Shown: positions 23,011-35,007 of the stretch, one piece after another
How the letters are laid out: each line of letters starts with the position of its first letter
Numbering within the stretch: the stretch's first letter is position 1
Source: Steromphala cineraria
Taxonomy: Eukaryota > Mollusca > Gastropoda > Trochida > Trochidae
Length of the DNA: 64,000 bases
Assembly: GCA_916613615.1 (NCBI GenBank)
Contig: OU744732.1
Location: 47,297,227 to 47,361,226, forward strand
Direction of reading: 5' to 3'
The notes under the pieces: model-generated
What the model was told of the DNA's origin: nothing
Seen by the model: the letters and a program-made list of their open reading frames with translations, nothing else
Database searches by the model: none
Program-made: the position numbers and the translations under genes

Positions 23011-26000
23011 CTACAATTCATCTCGTCGTTTAGCTTTTCCTTTTAACTTTTGTTTCATATTCCACTGTCTCTCCCGTTCCCTACGTATAGCAGTATAGTC
23101 AGGATCATGTCTCGGGGCGTCTTTAACACAGCGGAATCCAACATTACTGGCCGTGTAGTCTTTGGGCTGGGCCATTCTGCAGTAAAGGTAATATTGGTGA
23201 TCAATAATCAATATAATTTTTTACTTGTACGTACTAGTTATTATAATGAAGGAAGACATATAAAACGGATATCATGTGCACCCAAATAAGTATTCTTACG
23301 TTATTTAAACTACCAAATAAGTTGGATAATAGATACATATATTGAAAACCTGTCCATGAATGTATTCGATGCATCCTTATGTAGACACGAATTTCATGAA
23401 TTGTATGAAATTATAAACCTATATATGTAATGTACAAGGCCCTTTAAATACAAAAATAAAGATTGCGTTGATATTCGATACATTGAGTTTTGGTAATGAA
23501 CATGATGAGAAATTATATTGGCCGAGATAGCTAAGGCACAGAATGTCACAACTTTGTTCAATCAAGTCGATTGAGGTAATTAATTATGGGCTCCAACTGC
23601 TTCCTTTAGATTTGCAAGTTTGTACTACTTAACATTTCACTTTGCCATAACCTCATGAAAAGACAAAGGAAGTGAACAATACTCAAAGAGCCAGTTCTCT
23701 GAAGTTTCTTTCTTATATTGAATAAAATATTCGTTTCTGATAATGATTTTACAGAAGCTGAACTTTTGGGTACCAACCCCCCTCCCCGTCCCCCGTCTTC
23801 ACTGAACTTATCTAGCAAATTTATTTGTTTGGCTATTTTCCCAAACTCACCTCTGAGAAGTGAGGACAATGTAATTAAAGTGCCCCCTCCTTTAGTGTAT
23901 GTAAGATCCGATTACGGCCTAATCCGTCGAATTTTCAAAATTGAACTGTACCTATCCGTCGAATAACGCTTGAGTGATTTTGTACCGATCGGTCGAATCT
24001 TGGCGAGCATGAGACCCTGGGAGAATCTAAATTAATTAATGAAGGGGTGTACGGGTTGTTTACAAGCATTACGATTGATCACTTGAAATTAAGTAAGTTG
24101 CTTACATGATAAAGTCTTATTTCATCGACGGAAATATTACTGAGTAAAGGGTTCATACTGTAAAACTCCTTTCTGTTTATCTAAATTTAATACTTTGATG
24201 AAGGGTAAAAGTGAAACTTTTAATTGATCCTTTGTGTCCCTATTCAAATACATGTATGACATATGCATCACTTTCAAATCATTTTACTTATACTTTGGCA
24301 TTACTTCCAAGTTTTTACCACTTTCTAACTTCCATTAAAGTTGATGATGTCCATGACCTCTTAAAATATTTTGCCCATACCATTTGGCTATAATTGAGGC
24401 ATGGCCCTCACGTTTTATATTGATAATGTTATTTACTCTATCAATCTATCTTTATTTCTTTGTGCACAGTGGAGGCCATAGGCCCAGTCTACATTTCAGA
24501 TTCATAGAGCGATTTATATGTAGATAATCACAAGATTTTTAATTTACATACAAAACAATACTATTGACAAGTGACCTGTACCATTCTTCTGTATAAGTCT
24601 AAACACAAATTCTGACAAAAATTTATACTATTTGTTAAAAGTTTGCTGTTGTTCCCAAATATAGCTAAATCCAAAAGTGTAGATAATATTTTATACAATT
24701 CTTTATATATTTACTCATTATATACAACATCGCATCATCCTATCTTCAAGTGATCAAAATAAATGAATGAGAGTCCAAACACCCCCTTTGCCTTATTTTG
24801 GAACGTTCCAATCAACAGCTAAAATCACAGTACCGATCCGTCGAATGGATTTTTCTATTCTAAACCTAGAAATTCGACGAATCGGTATGCGACCGTAAGA
24901 TCCCCCTCCCCCTTAACTACCAGCTGAATCTTCTCTAGGCCTTCCTTCTTTTGTTAAATATGATATTCGTTTTTGAGAATTGTTTAACAGAGACTACAAG
25001 AGAATATAAGTCTCACCTCTGAGAAGTTCTGACCATGTAGTTGAAGTGCCCCCTCCTATCGTCTATGTAGGATCCCCCTTTAAGTATCATCTGAACCTCC
25101 TGCTCGTTGACCGGGACGAAGGGTTGGTAGTAGGGCGTGTCAGTCCACTCCCACACGTTGCCTATCATGTCGTACATGCCTGGAACATAGAATGGTCAAC
25201 TTTACCCTGGAGTCACTTCCTTAAACATCAACTAACCTCGACTTTACCACTTCTCGATTTTCGTTCAAAGATTTTTCAAAAAAATTAAAACTGGGCTTGA
25301 TTTTTGTTAATTTGTCCAATAAACACCTTTAATTAGCCTTTCATTGAGACAGCGTAATTATCGGCTGTGAAAACCCCACCTGGGTCAGGGGCCATAAAAC
25401 TCGCGCGTGTGTGACGTAATAAACAGACTACACAGATTACCGTATCATTATTTGAACTGAAATACTGCCTAAATAATTGTTTTATTACCATTGATGTGGA
25501 TATCTTTTTTACACCAAATGCTTATTAGTGTTACATCGTAAAATGATTTATCTAACTGGGTGGAAAACATTTTCTGAAAATCGTTTATTATTGGGTTTTT
25601 TTCTGTGGTATTGTTATGATAGATTATAGATATAGCGAGACTACTTCTGCTTATGACGTCACAAAATGGGGGTGTAACCAGTGACGGGCAGTCAAGCATT
25701 CACCGGTTTGTGGCCAGATAGGTCCAAGCGGTCCATCAAAAGTGGCATTCAAAAACGGCTTTCATTACCAAACTGAACATATTTGTGCAGCAACCGTTGG
25801 CGCACTATACAATATTGTAATCAGACTTTAATATAATTCAAAGAAAATAGTGAAATATGTTTGTGATTATATGAACTTTAAAGGACAGTCTGTCTATTTT
25901 TGTGGAAAGGAAATTCAAGAGGACGCAGCGATCTACTCTTTTTTAAATTGTTAAATTGTTAAGTCTAGATTAACTTAAACTTTACTCTTACTAAAATATT

Positions 26001-29000
26001 ATGTACAAGTACGACCTAATAAAGATGTAAATTTTTTAGATTGCCAAGACTCACATCCCTTCTTTCGATAAGAAGGGTTTGTAACGGAACGTGTTTTCCT
26101 TGCATATCTTACATATGTTATATGTAACTACAAGATTGTTAGAGGATACTTAACGAGGTCCCGTCTGATAACATTTCATAGGGTGCAGGTAGGAAAGAGC
26201 GAAAGCAAGTAAAATACCGATACCATTCACGAGTTTAATAAAAAAAATATAAAACCGGAGAAGTTCAGCATTCTATTTATTTCTCGTTTAATTAGTGTAG
26301 TCAGAAGTCGAAAGTTTCTTGAACCTCAAGTATGAATTACTTAATACAACCGTTCTCGCTCACAATCATAATAATTATATAACAATATGTAAGATTTTGA
26401 ACTTGAGGCTGTTAATCTAGGGTAAAAAGTTTATGTCGAAAATTGCCTCTGAGAGGAAGAAATTCATGGAATTTGACGTTTTACCATTATGTTTACATAA
26501 CAGTCATTAACATTATATTCTGTTATCAAATGCTTTTTGTGATACATAAAAATAGTCACGCAAAACATAAACAGCAGAAGATATGTACTTTTTTCATTTT
26601 GAGCTTTGAATGCGTCCACTGGGGATGTTCCGTAAAACCCATCTTTATATAGGTTCTTCTTAGGGAAAATACCCTGAAAGTATGAAAAATGAATATATAT
26701 ATTTAGGTATTATATCAAGGGAAATGTATATTGATGAATAGAAAAATATGCAAATCAAGATGTCAGATGAATTAAGGGGAATTTATATTTATTAAGGAGA
26801 TAACTTATGTTAATCAATTGTTTTACTTTTTGGTTATGAAGAATATCATCCTTCTACATCAGCGTATATGTCTCCGCGTTATGCTCCAACTTACAGCTGC
26901 ATACCATAAGTTTGTTCACCTGCTTGTGATCTTAGTGCAAATATCATGTAATTTGGGTTTCGTTTTGACGTTCATAAAATAACTCCAGGACCACTAACAG
27001 AAGATCATCAATTGTCTATATGTTAAATAACCATTCCCAAACCATATTTCGGGTTCGTCTCGTCACTGGTGCTGAATGTCGATATTTGGCATTGTTAAAT
27101 AGACTGATGAAGTCATATTTGTGAAATCCGGATTTTCTTAAATTTCGATTAAAATCATCCATGTTAACTTTGAAGGAAAAAATCAGCACAGTTACGTTGT
27201 GCATTAGCGATAACGAAAACATATTAATAAGATCTTAAGCTGTTGATGACGTATGAAGGTTTTGTAGAGCAAAATAGAAATCAGCGTTTTCGAGAAAGAC
27301 GTTACAAATTACATGATATTTGCACTAGAATACGAAGGTAAGTGAATGAATGGGCGCTATGAATACTGATCAGCTGGTTGGTGTCACTTACTACAGAATT
27401 ACTACGATTTCTCAATCAAATGTTTTCACTCGTTTTATTATAATATTTCATTAGAAATGGGTAATATATAGAATAACCAACTCGGTACGAGTGATTACGG
27501 GATATCTGCCCTCGTCAAAATAATGTTCAGTCACTCGCCAAGGCTCACGACTGTGAACATTATTTTGACTCGGGCAGATATCCCGTAATCACTCGTACCG
27601 AGTTGGTTATTCTCTAAATAAATCATAGCATACACACCTGCCATACATTAGAGCGCTTGGGCTGCCAGTCATCGCCCCATGGGTACTGCACTACCTTTTC
27701 TGTAATAAACAAGTGTTGGTCAATAGGTATTTATTTTTTTAGAACGTATCTGGCCAACGACCTAAAACTGTTGGTTTATTAAGTATAACAGTATACTTTA
27801 GTAGCAAATTAATTATAGATTAACAGTTTCAAGCTAAGCAGGAAGAACGTAAGTGTAACATTCGCATTACTATCTTCGCCAAATTTTTGCTAAATAAAAC
27901 AAATGTATTATAAAACTTGTTAAGAGGTTTTCAGTAATTCAGTTCATTTGATATTCAAAATAACAGACGTGGAACACTCAATATAAAAATATTAACAGCT
28001 CAATAATAAGCTCGTTCTGATTCCTCTTGCTAATAACACTCAATCTAGTTAAACTAACTGTAATGTATACATCCCATTAGTCCTACATTACTAAGGACGT
28101 ATAAATTACAGCTAGTTTTAACTAGATTGTATAACTCTCAAACCCCGTTTAAATACTGATTGAAGCGGTAGTAAAATACACGTTGATTTCCATGTGTTTT
28201 ATTTCAAAATAAGAATGGCATAGTGATTGAAGCGCGAGTAAAATATCAATAGCTTAATAATTTACGTGTTCTGTTCCCCCGTGCAGCACGCTCCCACTCG
28301 GCTTCCGTGGGGAGTCGCTTCCCCCTCCACTTGCAGTATGTATCAGCGTCCCTGTGACTCACGTGAACAGCGGGGTGCAGCCAGCGTTTTGTGATCATTG
28401 AGTCGGGGCCTTCAGGCTGCGCAAAAAGTGAAGAATTTTCATTTTAATTTGGCGAACACTAATGGAATAGGAGAAGATTTAGATGAGGATAATCTTTTCA
28501 GTTAGGCGAAAAATGAAATTGATGCTCGTTGCGTTTCTGAAAGAGGGAGAAGTTAGATATGATAGATACCAATATGACGTCATTGTTAAATTTTACACTC
28601 TTGAAGCTCCAAGCAAAAACTTCAAAACAATCCAGCAGGCAGAAGGTTAAGTAATAACCTATTGATAAGGGTAATGTCGAGTGAGATTGTCTACGTCCTT
28701 TTTCTTTTTTTCACCTTTCACAATTTCTACCATTTCTACCAGTTCTACCATTTCTACCATTTCTACCAGTTCTACCATAGACTCCTTTACAATGAATGAT
28801 GCCGACGACTATCTTGTTTCATGTTTGGCTGAAGAGGAATATCACCTGACATGACCAAAAGTAATTCTACTACGTCTGAAGCAAAGTAAAAGATCATGGT
28901 TTCGATCGGATTATATTAGATTTTTGTTCTTGGGTCGCATACCAATCCCTCAAATTCTAGTTTCAAGGTAACAAAATCAGTTCAACGGATTTGTTTTTAT

Positions 29001-31909
29001 GTTAGTTTGTTTGGATAACAAAGATACGTTCCAAAATAAGACCTAAGGGGTGATAATACTCTCTTTAGTTTTATCTTGTTTATCAGTTTAATTTGCTAGC
29101 AAGTAAACTGTAAGCTACCAGGAACATACATTAATCTTGTATGATTGCACAACAAAATCATATAAGTGAATTAACAATAGACATGTCCACGCCAGAGACC
29201 TGGGTTCGAATTCCGGTGGAGACACCAAAAAATTGTGACTGGGGTCTCTTTCTGTGTTGTGTCCCTGGGCAAGGCACTTCATCCACATTGCACTCAGTCC
29301 ACCCAGCTGTTAAAATTGGTACCTGAAAACTGGATTTACTGACCTACGTGGTCGCGAATAGCACTTGATAGCAGCTATGAAGGTACAGTCCACAGGGTAA
29401 TGATGCAGGTAGCGCTTTGAGCATGTCTTAGGACGTGGAAAAGGCGTCGTATAAATATCCACATTGTTATCATTATAAAACGATATAAGTAATGATCCTC
29501 ACATGTTCCCAGTTGGCTCGTTTCACGGCCAGCCAGTTGTCTATTCCCTGGACTGCCATATTTTCACGTGTTTTCTTAGACACCTCTGTTTCCAGTACCC
29601 AACTGTAGCCACGCGTCTCCGCCTCGGTCCGATATTTCCTTTTCTTCATTGCAAACTCCCTGTAGTAAAATCAAATTACAGTTGCTACAATTCGATAACA
29701 ACTTTCAATGAGAAGGACAAACCTGTTAAAAAAATACTATTAATAAAAATGAAAAAAATTGAACTATTGTAGACTAACATTTAGTCTCGGAAGTATTTTT
29801 TTAACAAATCATATATTATAACAGAATGGAGCCCAGAAGATGCTGAGCGATCTAGATTTGATTTACTTTTCTAGACTGGGTTGGTCATCAATTAAATATT
29901 TTTGCTTTCGGGTCTGTATGACAGACGAAAGAACTGGCGAATGATTTCTATGGATAAAAGAACGCTTTAACATGCCCAGCGCTGTGGCTGACGAGAGCGC
30001 CAAAATTGAAATGGTAAAAGACATTTATTTACCAGTATTGGACATTCGATATCGGGTAGATGTCGATGTAGTAGCTCTTGGTGTGACCTATACGGTAGGG
30101 GTACTCCCCCGTCTCTGAGTACGGATCGTCTATACCCATCCAGAAGTCCCCGGCAGTAAACAGCTGCATCATGCTGTACTTGTTGTAACTTCTCATTACT
30201 GAGGAGAACAGAAGAATCATTTGATGGTGAGACGGTGTCAGCTGCACAGAGCTTTGATAGATGCTATTTGACATTGATGCGTTAAGTATAAAATGTACTG
30301 AATGAAGAGTTAAGATCGTGTCACTTAAATTCAAGTTCTTTCCAAAATTAGTAAACACTATATTTCGCTTTTTTTAAAGAAGAATGTTTATTGATTGAAG
30401 GGAGAGTCCTATGTGGATATTTTCTGTGGTAACGAAATTCAAGAGGACGCAGGTAAATCTAGAACAACTCAAATGTTACCCTCACTAACATATATGAAAA
30501 TAATTGTGAAATAAACATGCATTGGTAATATATAAGTATAAACAGGAAAGTTCTCTTGAATTTTTTTTCAGCTAAAGTACCCCGATATGACTGCCCCTTT
30601 AAAGCAGGGACGATCTTTTGCAGAATACATTGTCCCTGTTGGGGGTCGTCTTTGATAAATATTATTTGCAATTTTTCTGAAACACTTTACTGATAAACTT
30701 AATGTCGTCTTACTAATCTTGGTAATTCCATTCCAAAATAGGTAAAATCAAATTTTGTTCGTTAAAAGTCAAATGTTAATTGATTTAAGATACTCTTTGT
30801 GACTTTAAAGAAGGGAGATCATCTCGTGAGAACATTTGCATGCTAAAGATTGACTTCAAGTTGTAAACGATAGACCTTAATTTTATGTGTTACTTTCGCA
30901 TTTACAAATAAAACATAGTAATATTTGATATTTTTCATCATTTATGTATTCTCATATATTAAAGCCTGTATTGATAGTGGATTATATGTGGTATAGGATA
31001 TTGTGTTCAATCACTCCGTTTGTCCATTCATAACTTACAGTAAATAATATCATTGTTGTTCTTTAAGGAATGATTTATTGAACTTTCGAAAAAAGTTTAT
31101 CACTTTTAACAACAAAATGTTCTGTGTATAGAAATAACAAGAAGAGGAAGGTTATAGTGCCATTAACGTAGAAAAAACCCTTCTCAAATGAGAAAAATGG
31201 CGGCATTTCCGGTTAAGTGCCCTATCATCGAAACGCCCATTTCTCATTTGTATACATATTTACAATAACCAAATCAAAATTACCTCTTCAAAAAATTTAA
31301 GATCATAACAAATAACCGGCATAAAAACGATTTAAGTTCTAGGTGAATTCACCAACACTGGGAGGATTAAGTGGAATTACACGATATCCATTTATTAAGA
31401 ATACTTATCTTACTTATTTTGAATAGTACACAGATATCTGAATATGCCAAATGTTTTCATTTTTTATCTTTCTTATTCTCCAATAAATTGCTCTTCTGTT
31501 GAAAGGGCTTGGATTTTCATATTTGTGTAATTAATATATATGTAGATAAGTATGGTACCTTTATGAGCCTTTTAACGTGACATTTTATATATATATACCA
31601 TCTTGTAATATTAATAATGTTCATAAATCAAGTTTTTAATAAAATAATAACAATCTTATAATGTTTACTTCCAACAACTGTGAACATCGGTTTTCTATCA
31701 TGAATTACTACTTTAAGAGACACATATCAAAGGTCAACACAACATGAATCGACGTAAGAACATAGGTATAAATGAGAAAAGTATATATACATACCCCTGT
31801 TGACATCCACATCATGTGGGTGAACATCCTCACAGCTTATTCCAAATATTTCTAGAAAAATTAAAATTATAGAGAGCCATTTCTTGAAGAGGGCTAGCTT
31901 CGACGCCAT
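23011..31909 (-). CDS. SUMF2: SUMF2-like protein (inactive formylglycine-generating-enzyme paralogue), complete, 8 exons
   Basis: Exons (transcript order): 31909-31795, 30198-30033, 29659-29503, 28416-28266, 27699-27638, 26673-26589, 25179-25017 and 23176-23011. All have AG/GT borders and compatible phases (1,2,0,1,0,1,2). The product is about 354 residues. Residues 1-26 form a signal peptide (hydrophobic [15 protein letters not shown]). Residues ~45-318 are the FGE-sulfatase fold, with [43 protein letters not shown] (253-258) and SNVGFRC. Human FGE (SUMF1) has its two catalytic cysteines in GGSYMCHRSYC. Here that place reads [11 protein letters not shown] (280-290), so both are absent, as in SUMF2. 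The chain ends in RDEL, a KDEL-type ER retrieval signal. One N-glycosylation sequon (NRT) is visible. By family knowledge SUMF2 is an ER lumen protein that binds sulfatases or SUMF1 and does not itself make formylglycine. The start is the ATG that opens the signal peptide. A CACGTG box lies at 31954-31959 upstream. Confidence 0.93.
23846..24950 (-). pseudogene. Relic duplicate of SUMF2 exon 7, split by a transposon
   Basis: 23846-23909 plus 24896-24940, read on the minus strand, resemble the 3' half of the functional exon at 25017-25179. They share AGGAGGGGGCACTT, ACTTCTCAGAGGTGAG (including the donor), and on the far side GATTCAGCTG..TTAAGGGGGA in place of GGTTCAGATG..TTAAAGGGGGA. The reading frame no longer encodes GGSYID-like residues. 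It is a former tandem exon copy, possibly once an alternative exon, interrupted by the element at 23910-24894. Confidence 0.75.
23910..24894. mobile_element. ~985-bp non-autonomous hAT-like element with 8-9 bp target duplication
   Basis: GTAAGATCC flanks both sides (23901-23909 and 24895-24903), and the relic exon is continuous once the insert is removed. The ends are imperfect inverted repeats (GATTACGGCCTAATCCGTCG against GGTCGCATACCGATTCGTCG read inward). Subterminal copies of CCGTCGAAT or GGTCGAAT lie at about 23925, 23955, 23990, 24837 and 24872. An 8-bp duplication and short subterminal repeats are hAT-like. No transposase is present. A second, decayed end is at 28930. Confidence 0.75.
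25205..25890. repeat. Dispersed repeat, family E, fullest copy
   Basis: Blocks: ACCTCGACTTTACCACTTCT, TTGATTTTTGTTAATTTGTC, CTTATGACGTCACAAAATGG, ACCGGTTTGTGGCCAGATAG, and AACTGAACATATTTG followed by GCACTATACAATATTGTAAT. The same order occurs at 40070-40510, and the first part also at 34195-34325 in inverse orientation. It has no coding capacity and lies in an intron of the SUMF2-like gene. Confidence 0.7.
27468..27616. repeat. Near-perfect foldback element, ~62-base arms
   Basis: The left arm AATAACCAACTCGGTACGAG...CGGGATATCTGCCC is mirrored almost without mismatch by GGGCAGATATCCCG...CTCGTACCGAGTTGGTTATT. The loop is about 20 bases. It sits in the SUMF2-like gene's intron, about 21 bases after the 5' splice site of the exon 27699-27638 (minus strand). 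The high identity of the arms suggests recent insertion or gene conversion between arms. Confidence 0.85.
28726..28783. repeat. 9-bp minisatellite (TTTCTACCA)n
   Basis: About six units of TTTCTACCA or GTTCTACCA occur in a row, in an intron of the SUMF2-like gene. Confidence 0.8.
28930..29085. mobile_element. Decayed end of a second hAT-like element (same family as 23910)
   Basis: GGGTCGCATACCAATCCCTC, then ACGTTCCAAAATAAG and AAGGGGTG, match the reverse complement of the right end of the 23910-24894 element (GGTCGCATACCGATTCGTCG, ACGTTCCAAAATAAGGC, AAAGGGGGTG). Only one end is recognisable. Confidence 0.6.
29150..29475 (+). mobile_element. tRNA-derived SINE with L2/CR1-type tail
   Basis: GACCTGGGTTCGAATTCCGG is a good B box. 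It is followed by TGTCCCTGGGCAAGGCACTT, a block shared by many invertebrate SINEs. The tail AGCGCTTTGAGCATGTCTTA...GTCGTATAAATATC followed by an ATTGTTATCATTAT run resembles the 3' end of the LINE at 923-2035, whose machinery could have moved it. It lies in an intron of the SUMF2-like gene, opposite in orientation. Confidence 0.75.
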
Positions 31910-32271
31910 ACTTGAAGCAACGTCATACGAGAATATTGACGTTTGATTTGCAACACGTGTGACGATGCAACAGCTGTCCGCTACTCCCTACCGCGAAGAA
32001 TGGAATCGCTTATGTTGAATTAATGCATACCAATACTGCAGAGGAGTTTTGTCCTTTGCATTTCGCCGGTAACTGATGATTGAAAATCAAATGTTTAGTA
32101 TTTGTGGCATTTTTGCTTAAACTGTTTTATTTTGTATATTTCAGATAAATATATCAACAGATAGATCATTGTGTCAATATCTTAAGATACACTATGGTTG
32201 ATGGTCAATAAGTCCTGCACGTGGCAATACAGAGTGCAGTCAGTAACACGTGTGAGACTACGTTTAAACAT

Positions 32272-32520
32272 TAATCAATATCAATGAAAATAATGAAAGA
32301 CTGTTAACCCTCTCTGTGTCAACATACACGGATACCAACTAGTCATATATACGAGCAATTAGTCTTAAACTCAGTCTCTGAAAAATATTAATTCTTATCA
32401 ATATCAATGAAAATAATGAACGACTGTTAACCCTCTCTGTGTCAACATACACGGGTACCAACTATTCATACGAGATTTCACCATTTACTCAGTCTCTGAA
32501 AAATAGTAATTCCCATAGAC
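32272..32520 (+). repeat. Two tandem copies of a ~123-bp unit
   Basis: ATCAATATCAATGAAAATAA, CTGTTAACCCTCTCTGTGTC and CTCAGTCTCTGAAAAATA recur about 123 bases apart, with small indels between the copies. The function is unknown. Confidence 0.8.
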
Positions 32521-32567
32521 GCTTATCTATCAAATATTAGAAAGGAGCCCCAGAGAATTGGTTAGCT

Positions 32568-32936
32568 TTTAGAGGCGCAGTAGCACGTTTTTTTACAACT
32601 TTATATTTTAAAATGTTCACTGATAATTGTAAGCTAATGCTAAAGGTATTATGTGGCCAGTGTCAAAAATGTCATTACAAAAGCCAATAATCCATAGTCA
32701 GAGGACATGCAAAGTATGACGATTCACATAAAATCCATTGGCGGCCATTTTGTGTGAACACCTTTAATTAATTTTGTGTAAGAAAAGGGAATCTCATGGA
32801 TAAACTTTACATTATATATTTGAATTATTACTGCTCCATATAGTTTAAATACATTGTCTTTCAATTGAAACCATTAATTTTCATTTTCATGAAATCACCT
32901 TATACTCCCCCTAAAAGCGTGCTACTGCCCCTTTAA
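32568..32936 (-). mobile_element. TTAA-flanked MITE, family D, copy 2
   Basis: The right end GTGCTACTGCCCCTTTAA is intact and the left end (GGCGCAGTAGCACG) is damaged. Internal blocks are the reverse complement of the copy at 58663: TTTGTGTGAACACCTTTAAT and GTTTAAATACATTGTCTTTC. Confidence 0.8.
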
Positions 32937-32939
32937 GCA

Positions 32940-34190
32940 TGGTTGGTATTAGCGGTATAGATATATTGCAATACAGAATCAACCTTAGTATATTTGTTCA
33001 AATGTACAAAAGTATTTGAAGTAAGTAAAATGGTCATGTAAATGCATTTGCAAACGAAGTAAATTTACATATGGAGTTATTTTGCATGGCATAAATAGAT
33101 AATGCAAAGTTATTTTCCTTACTTAAGTAGGCCTATTATACTCTATATAGACACGTAACGGTTACAGAGCTATACACAAACATATATGAACTACTCCCTG
33201 GTAATAAATAAATATATAAACGAACATTAAAGGTAATTATTTACTGATGTAAGTGAATTTGCTCAATATTAAAACATTTATAAGAAGATATGCGCATGTA
33301 AACGCGGGGACTTGAGAAACAAATTGATTGTATTATGATCAGCAATGCCTTGATGTCCCGTATGCCAAAGAAACTATTTGTGCTTTCCTTTTTTTTTTAA
33401 ATGAATGGATGATAAAGTCAAGTTCATAAATTTGAGAGCAACCAAAAATCATGAAAATATTGTACAAAGGATATCATGAGAGGACATTTAAGAAATGTAA
33501 GGATATTTGTATAATTCATATAACATTCTTTTGGTAAAATGTGTAAACATTAATTTTAATCAGTTTTTCATGAACAATAGGAAAAGCCTGCTAATTGATA
33601 TGGCACTTTCTACACACGACTGCAGTGTATTTAGTGCTGAAAATATCACAAGAGACAAACATTTGTATGGTGATAGTGAGATAATTTACCTTGAAAAGTA
33701 CGACGTTTCGCAGTTTATCCTTACTCTTATAGGTTAAATGGGGAGATAAAAAAAATATATATAATACATATATAAATGAGAACGTCTGTCGTATCGTTGG
33801 TTCTGTATCTATATTCATTACACTGACACAATATTCGTTATTTTCCTTTGCTGGTCGTCCAATTTATTTTGTATTTAGTCACAGCAAAGTAATAGAATGT
33901 GTCAAGTTTGATATTATTTTTTTAGATGATCACAAACACTTTTGTTTACCCTGCCTTTCGAAACATTAAGAAATGTCCACGTTAAAATAAGACAAAATAC
34001 CTATTAAACGAACGCTAAACCGTTGTATTTTAATAACATGAATACAATAAATACTAAAATACATATGATTACATAGCTTGTAGATATACCCATAGACTTT
34101 TCGCCGGGTCTAAATTATGGTTTGAACAATTAGCTAAAATGGCAAACTAAATACAATAATAATGCAGAGGAATATATATGGATGACAATT
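32940..34190. other. Intergenic AT-rich sequence, nothing recognised
   Basis: Spacer between the SUMF2-like and PCLAF genes. There are short open frames only, with no domain, repeat or RNA that I can support. Confidence 0.45.
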
Positions 34191-34194
34191 TCTT

Positions 34195-34325
34195 AATCAG
34201 AGGCTAAATAAAGGTGTTTATTGGACAAATTAACAAAAATCAAGTCCAGTTTTTATTTTGTTGAACAATCTTTGAACGAAAATCGAGAAGTGGTAAAGTC
34301 GAGGTTAGTGGATGTTTAAAGTTTA
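34195..34325. repeat. Family E repeat, fragment
   Basis: AGGTGTTTATTGGACAAATT and CGAGAAGTGGTAAAGTCGAG are the reverse complement of the first part of 25205-25890. Confidence 0.7.
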
Positions 34326-34918
34326 AATTAAAAAAAAGAAAGAATTTCATTAAACTTTTTTAAATCTTCAGAATAAGTTAGATACAACAATGATAAACAA
34401 AATGCTATGGAGCTAACATATAATAATATATTATATCGAAAAATTTTATAGGTCTTATGGATTGGCTTAGGCCAACATCGAATATTTGTATCTCTAATTA
34501 TATATATGCTTAATTATTATATCTTTTTTTTTTAGATTTTTAATGATCAATGATAAGAGTTAGAATAAATATTTTAATTGAAAAGCTATTTTAAAAACAA
34601 TATGATAATAACAAGTTCTTGGGATTTGAACTTACATCGAAATGAGGAACAAACAGAGTACCATCAAAATTAGAATTAGCAAACAGAGTTACCTCCCTTG
34701 TTCCATATACTAGTTCTCTATTTCACACGCGAAAACGCTACAAGTCCTTTCAATGAAGTCAATATCTATCCAGATCCAAGTTTTTCTTTCTCTGAAGATA
34801 AAAATCTAAATAAACATTAAAAAATATTTAAACATTTATATTAAAGATTGTTTACTAGTTCAAACATGTTTGAAATTATTCATATTTAAAAAGTCTCTCA
34901 AAAACTCAAACCCGAAAA

Positions 34919-34930
34919 TTTAGCGCCAAA
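34919..34930 (+). promoter_or_regulatory. E2F-type site upstream of PCLAF
   Basis: TTTAGCGCCAAA lies 78 bases before the PCLAF start codon. It contains GCGCCAAA, an E2F consensus, and is nearly palindromic. Vertebrate PCLAF is a cell-cycle gene under E2F control, so position and motif agree. Binding is not shown. Confidence 0.55.
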
Positions 34931-35007
34931 GCCAGTGAAAAGCGAGCGCGCCATTTCTGTAAACATCGACAGACGCGAAGTGGAGCAGAACAACTTGTTG
35001 AGTGAAA

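Noticed and set aside
28726..28783. CRISPR-like short repeats
   Set aside because: The repeats are directly adjacent 9-bp units without spacers, in a eukaryotic intron.
29190..29225. Candidate tRNA gene (GGTTCGAATTCC)
   Set aside because: Only the B box is convincing, and the flanks are a SINE body with a LINE-type tail.
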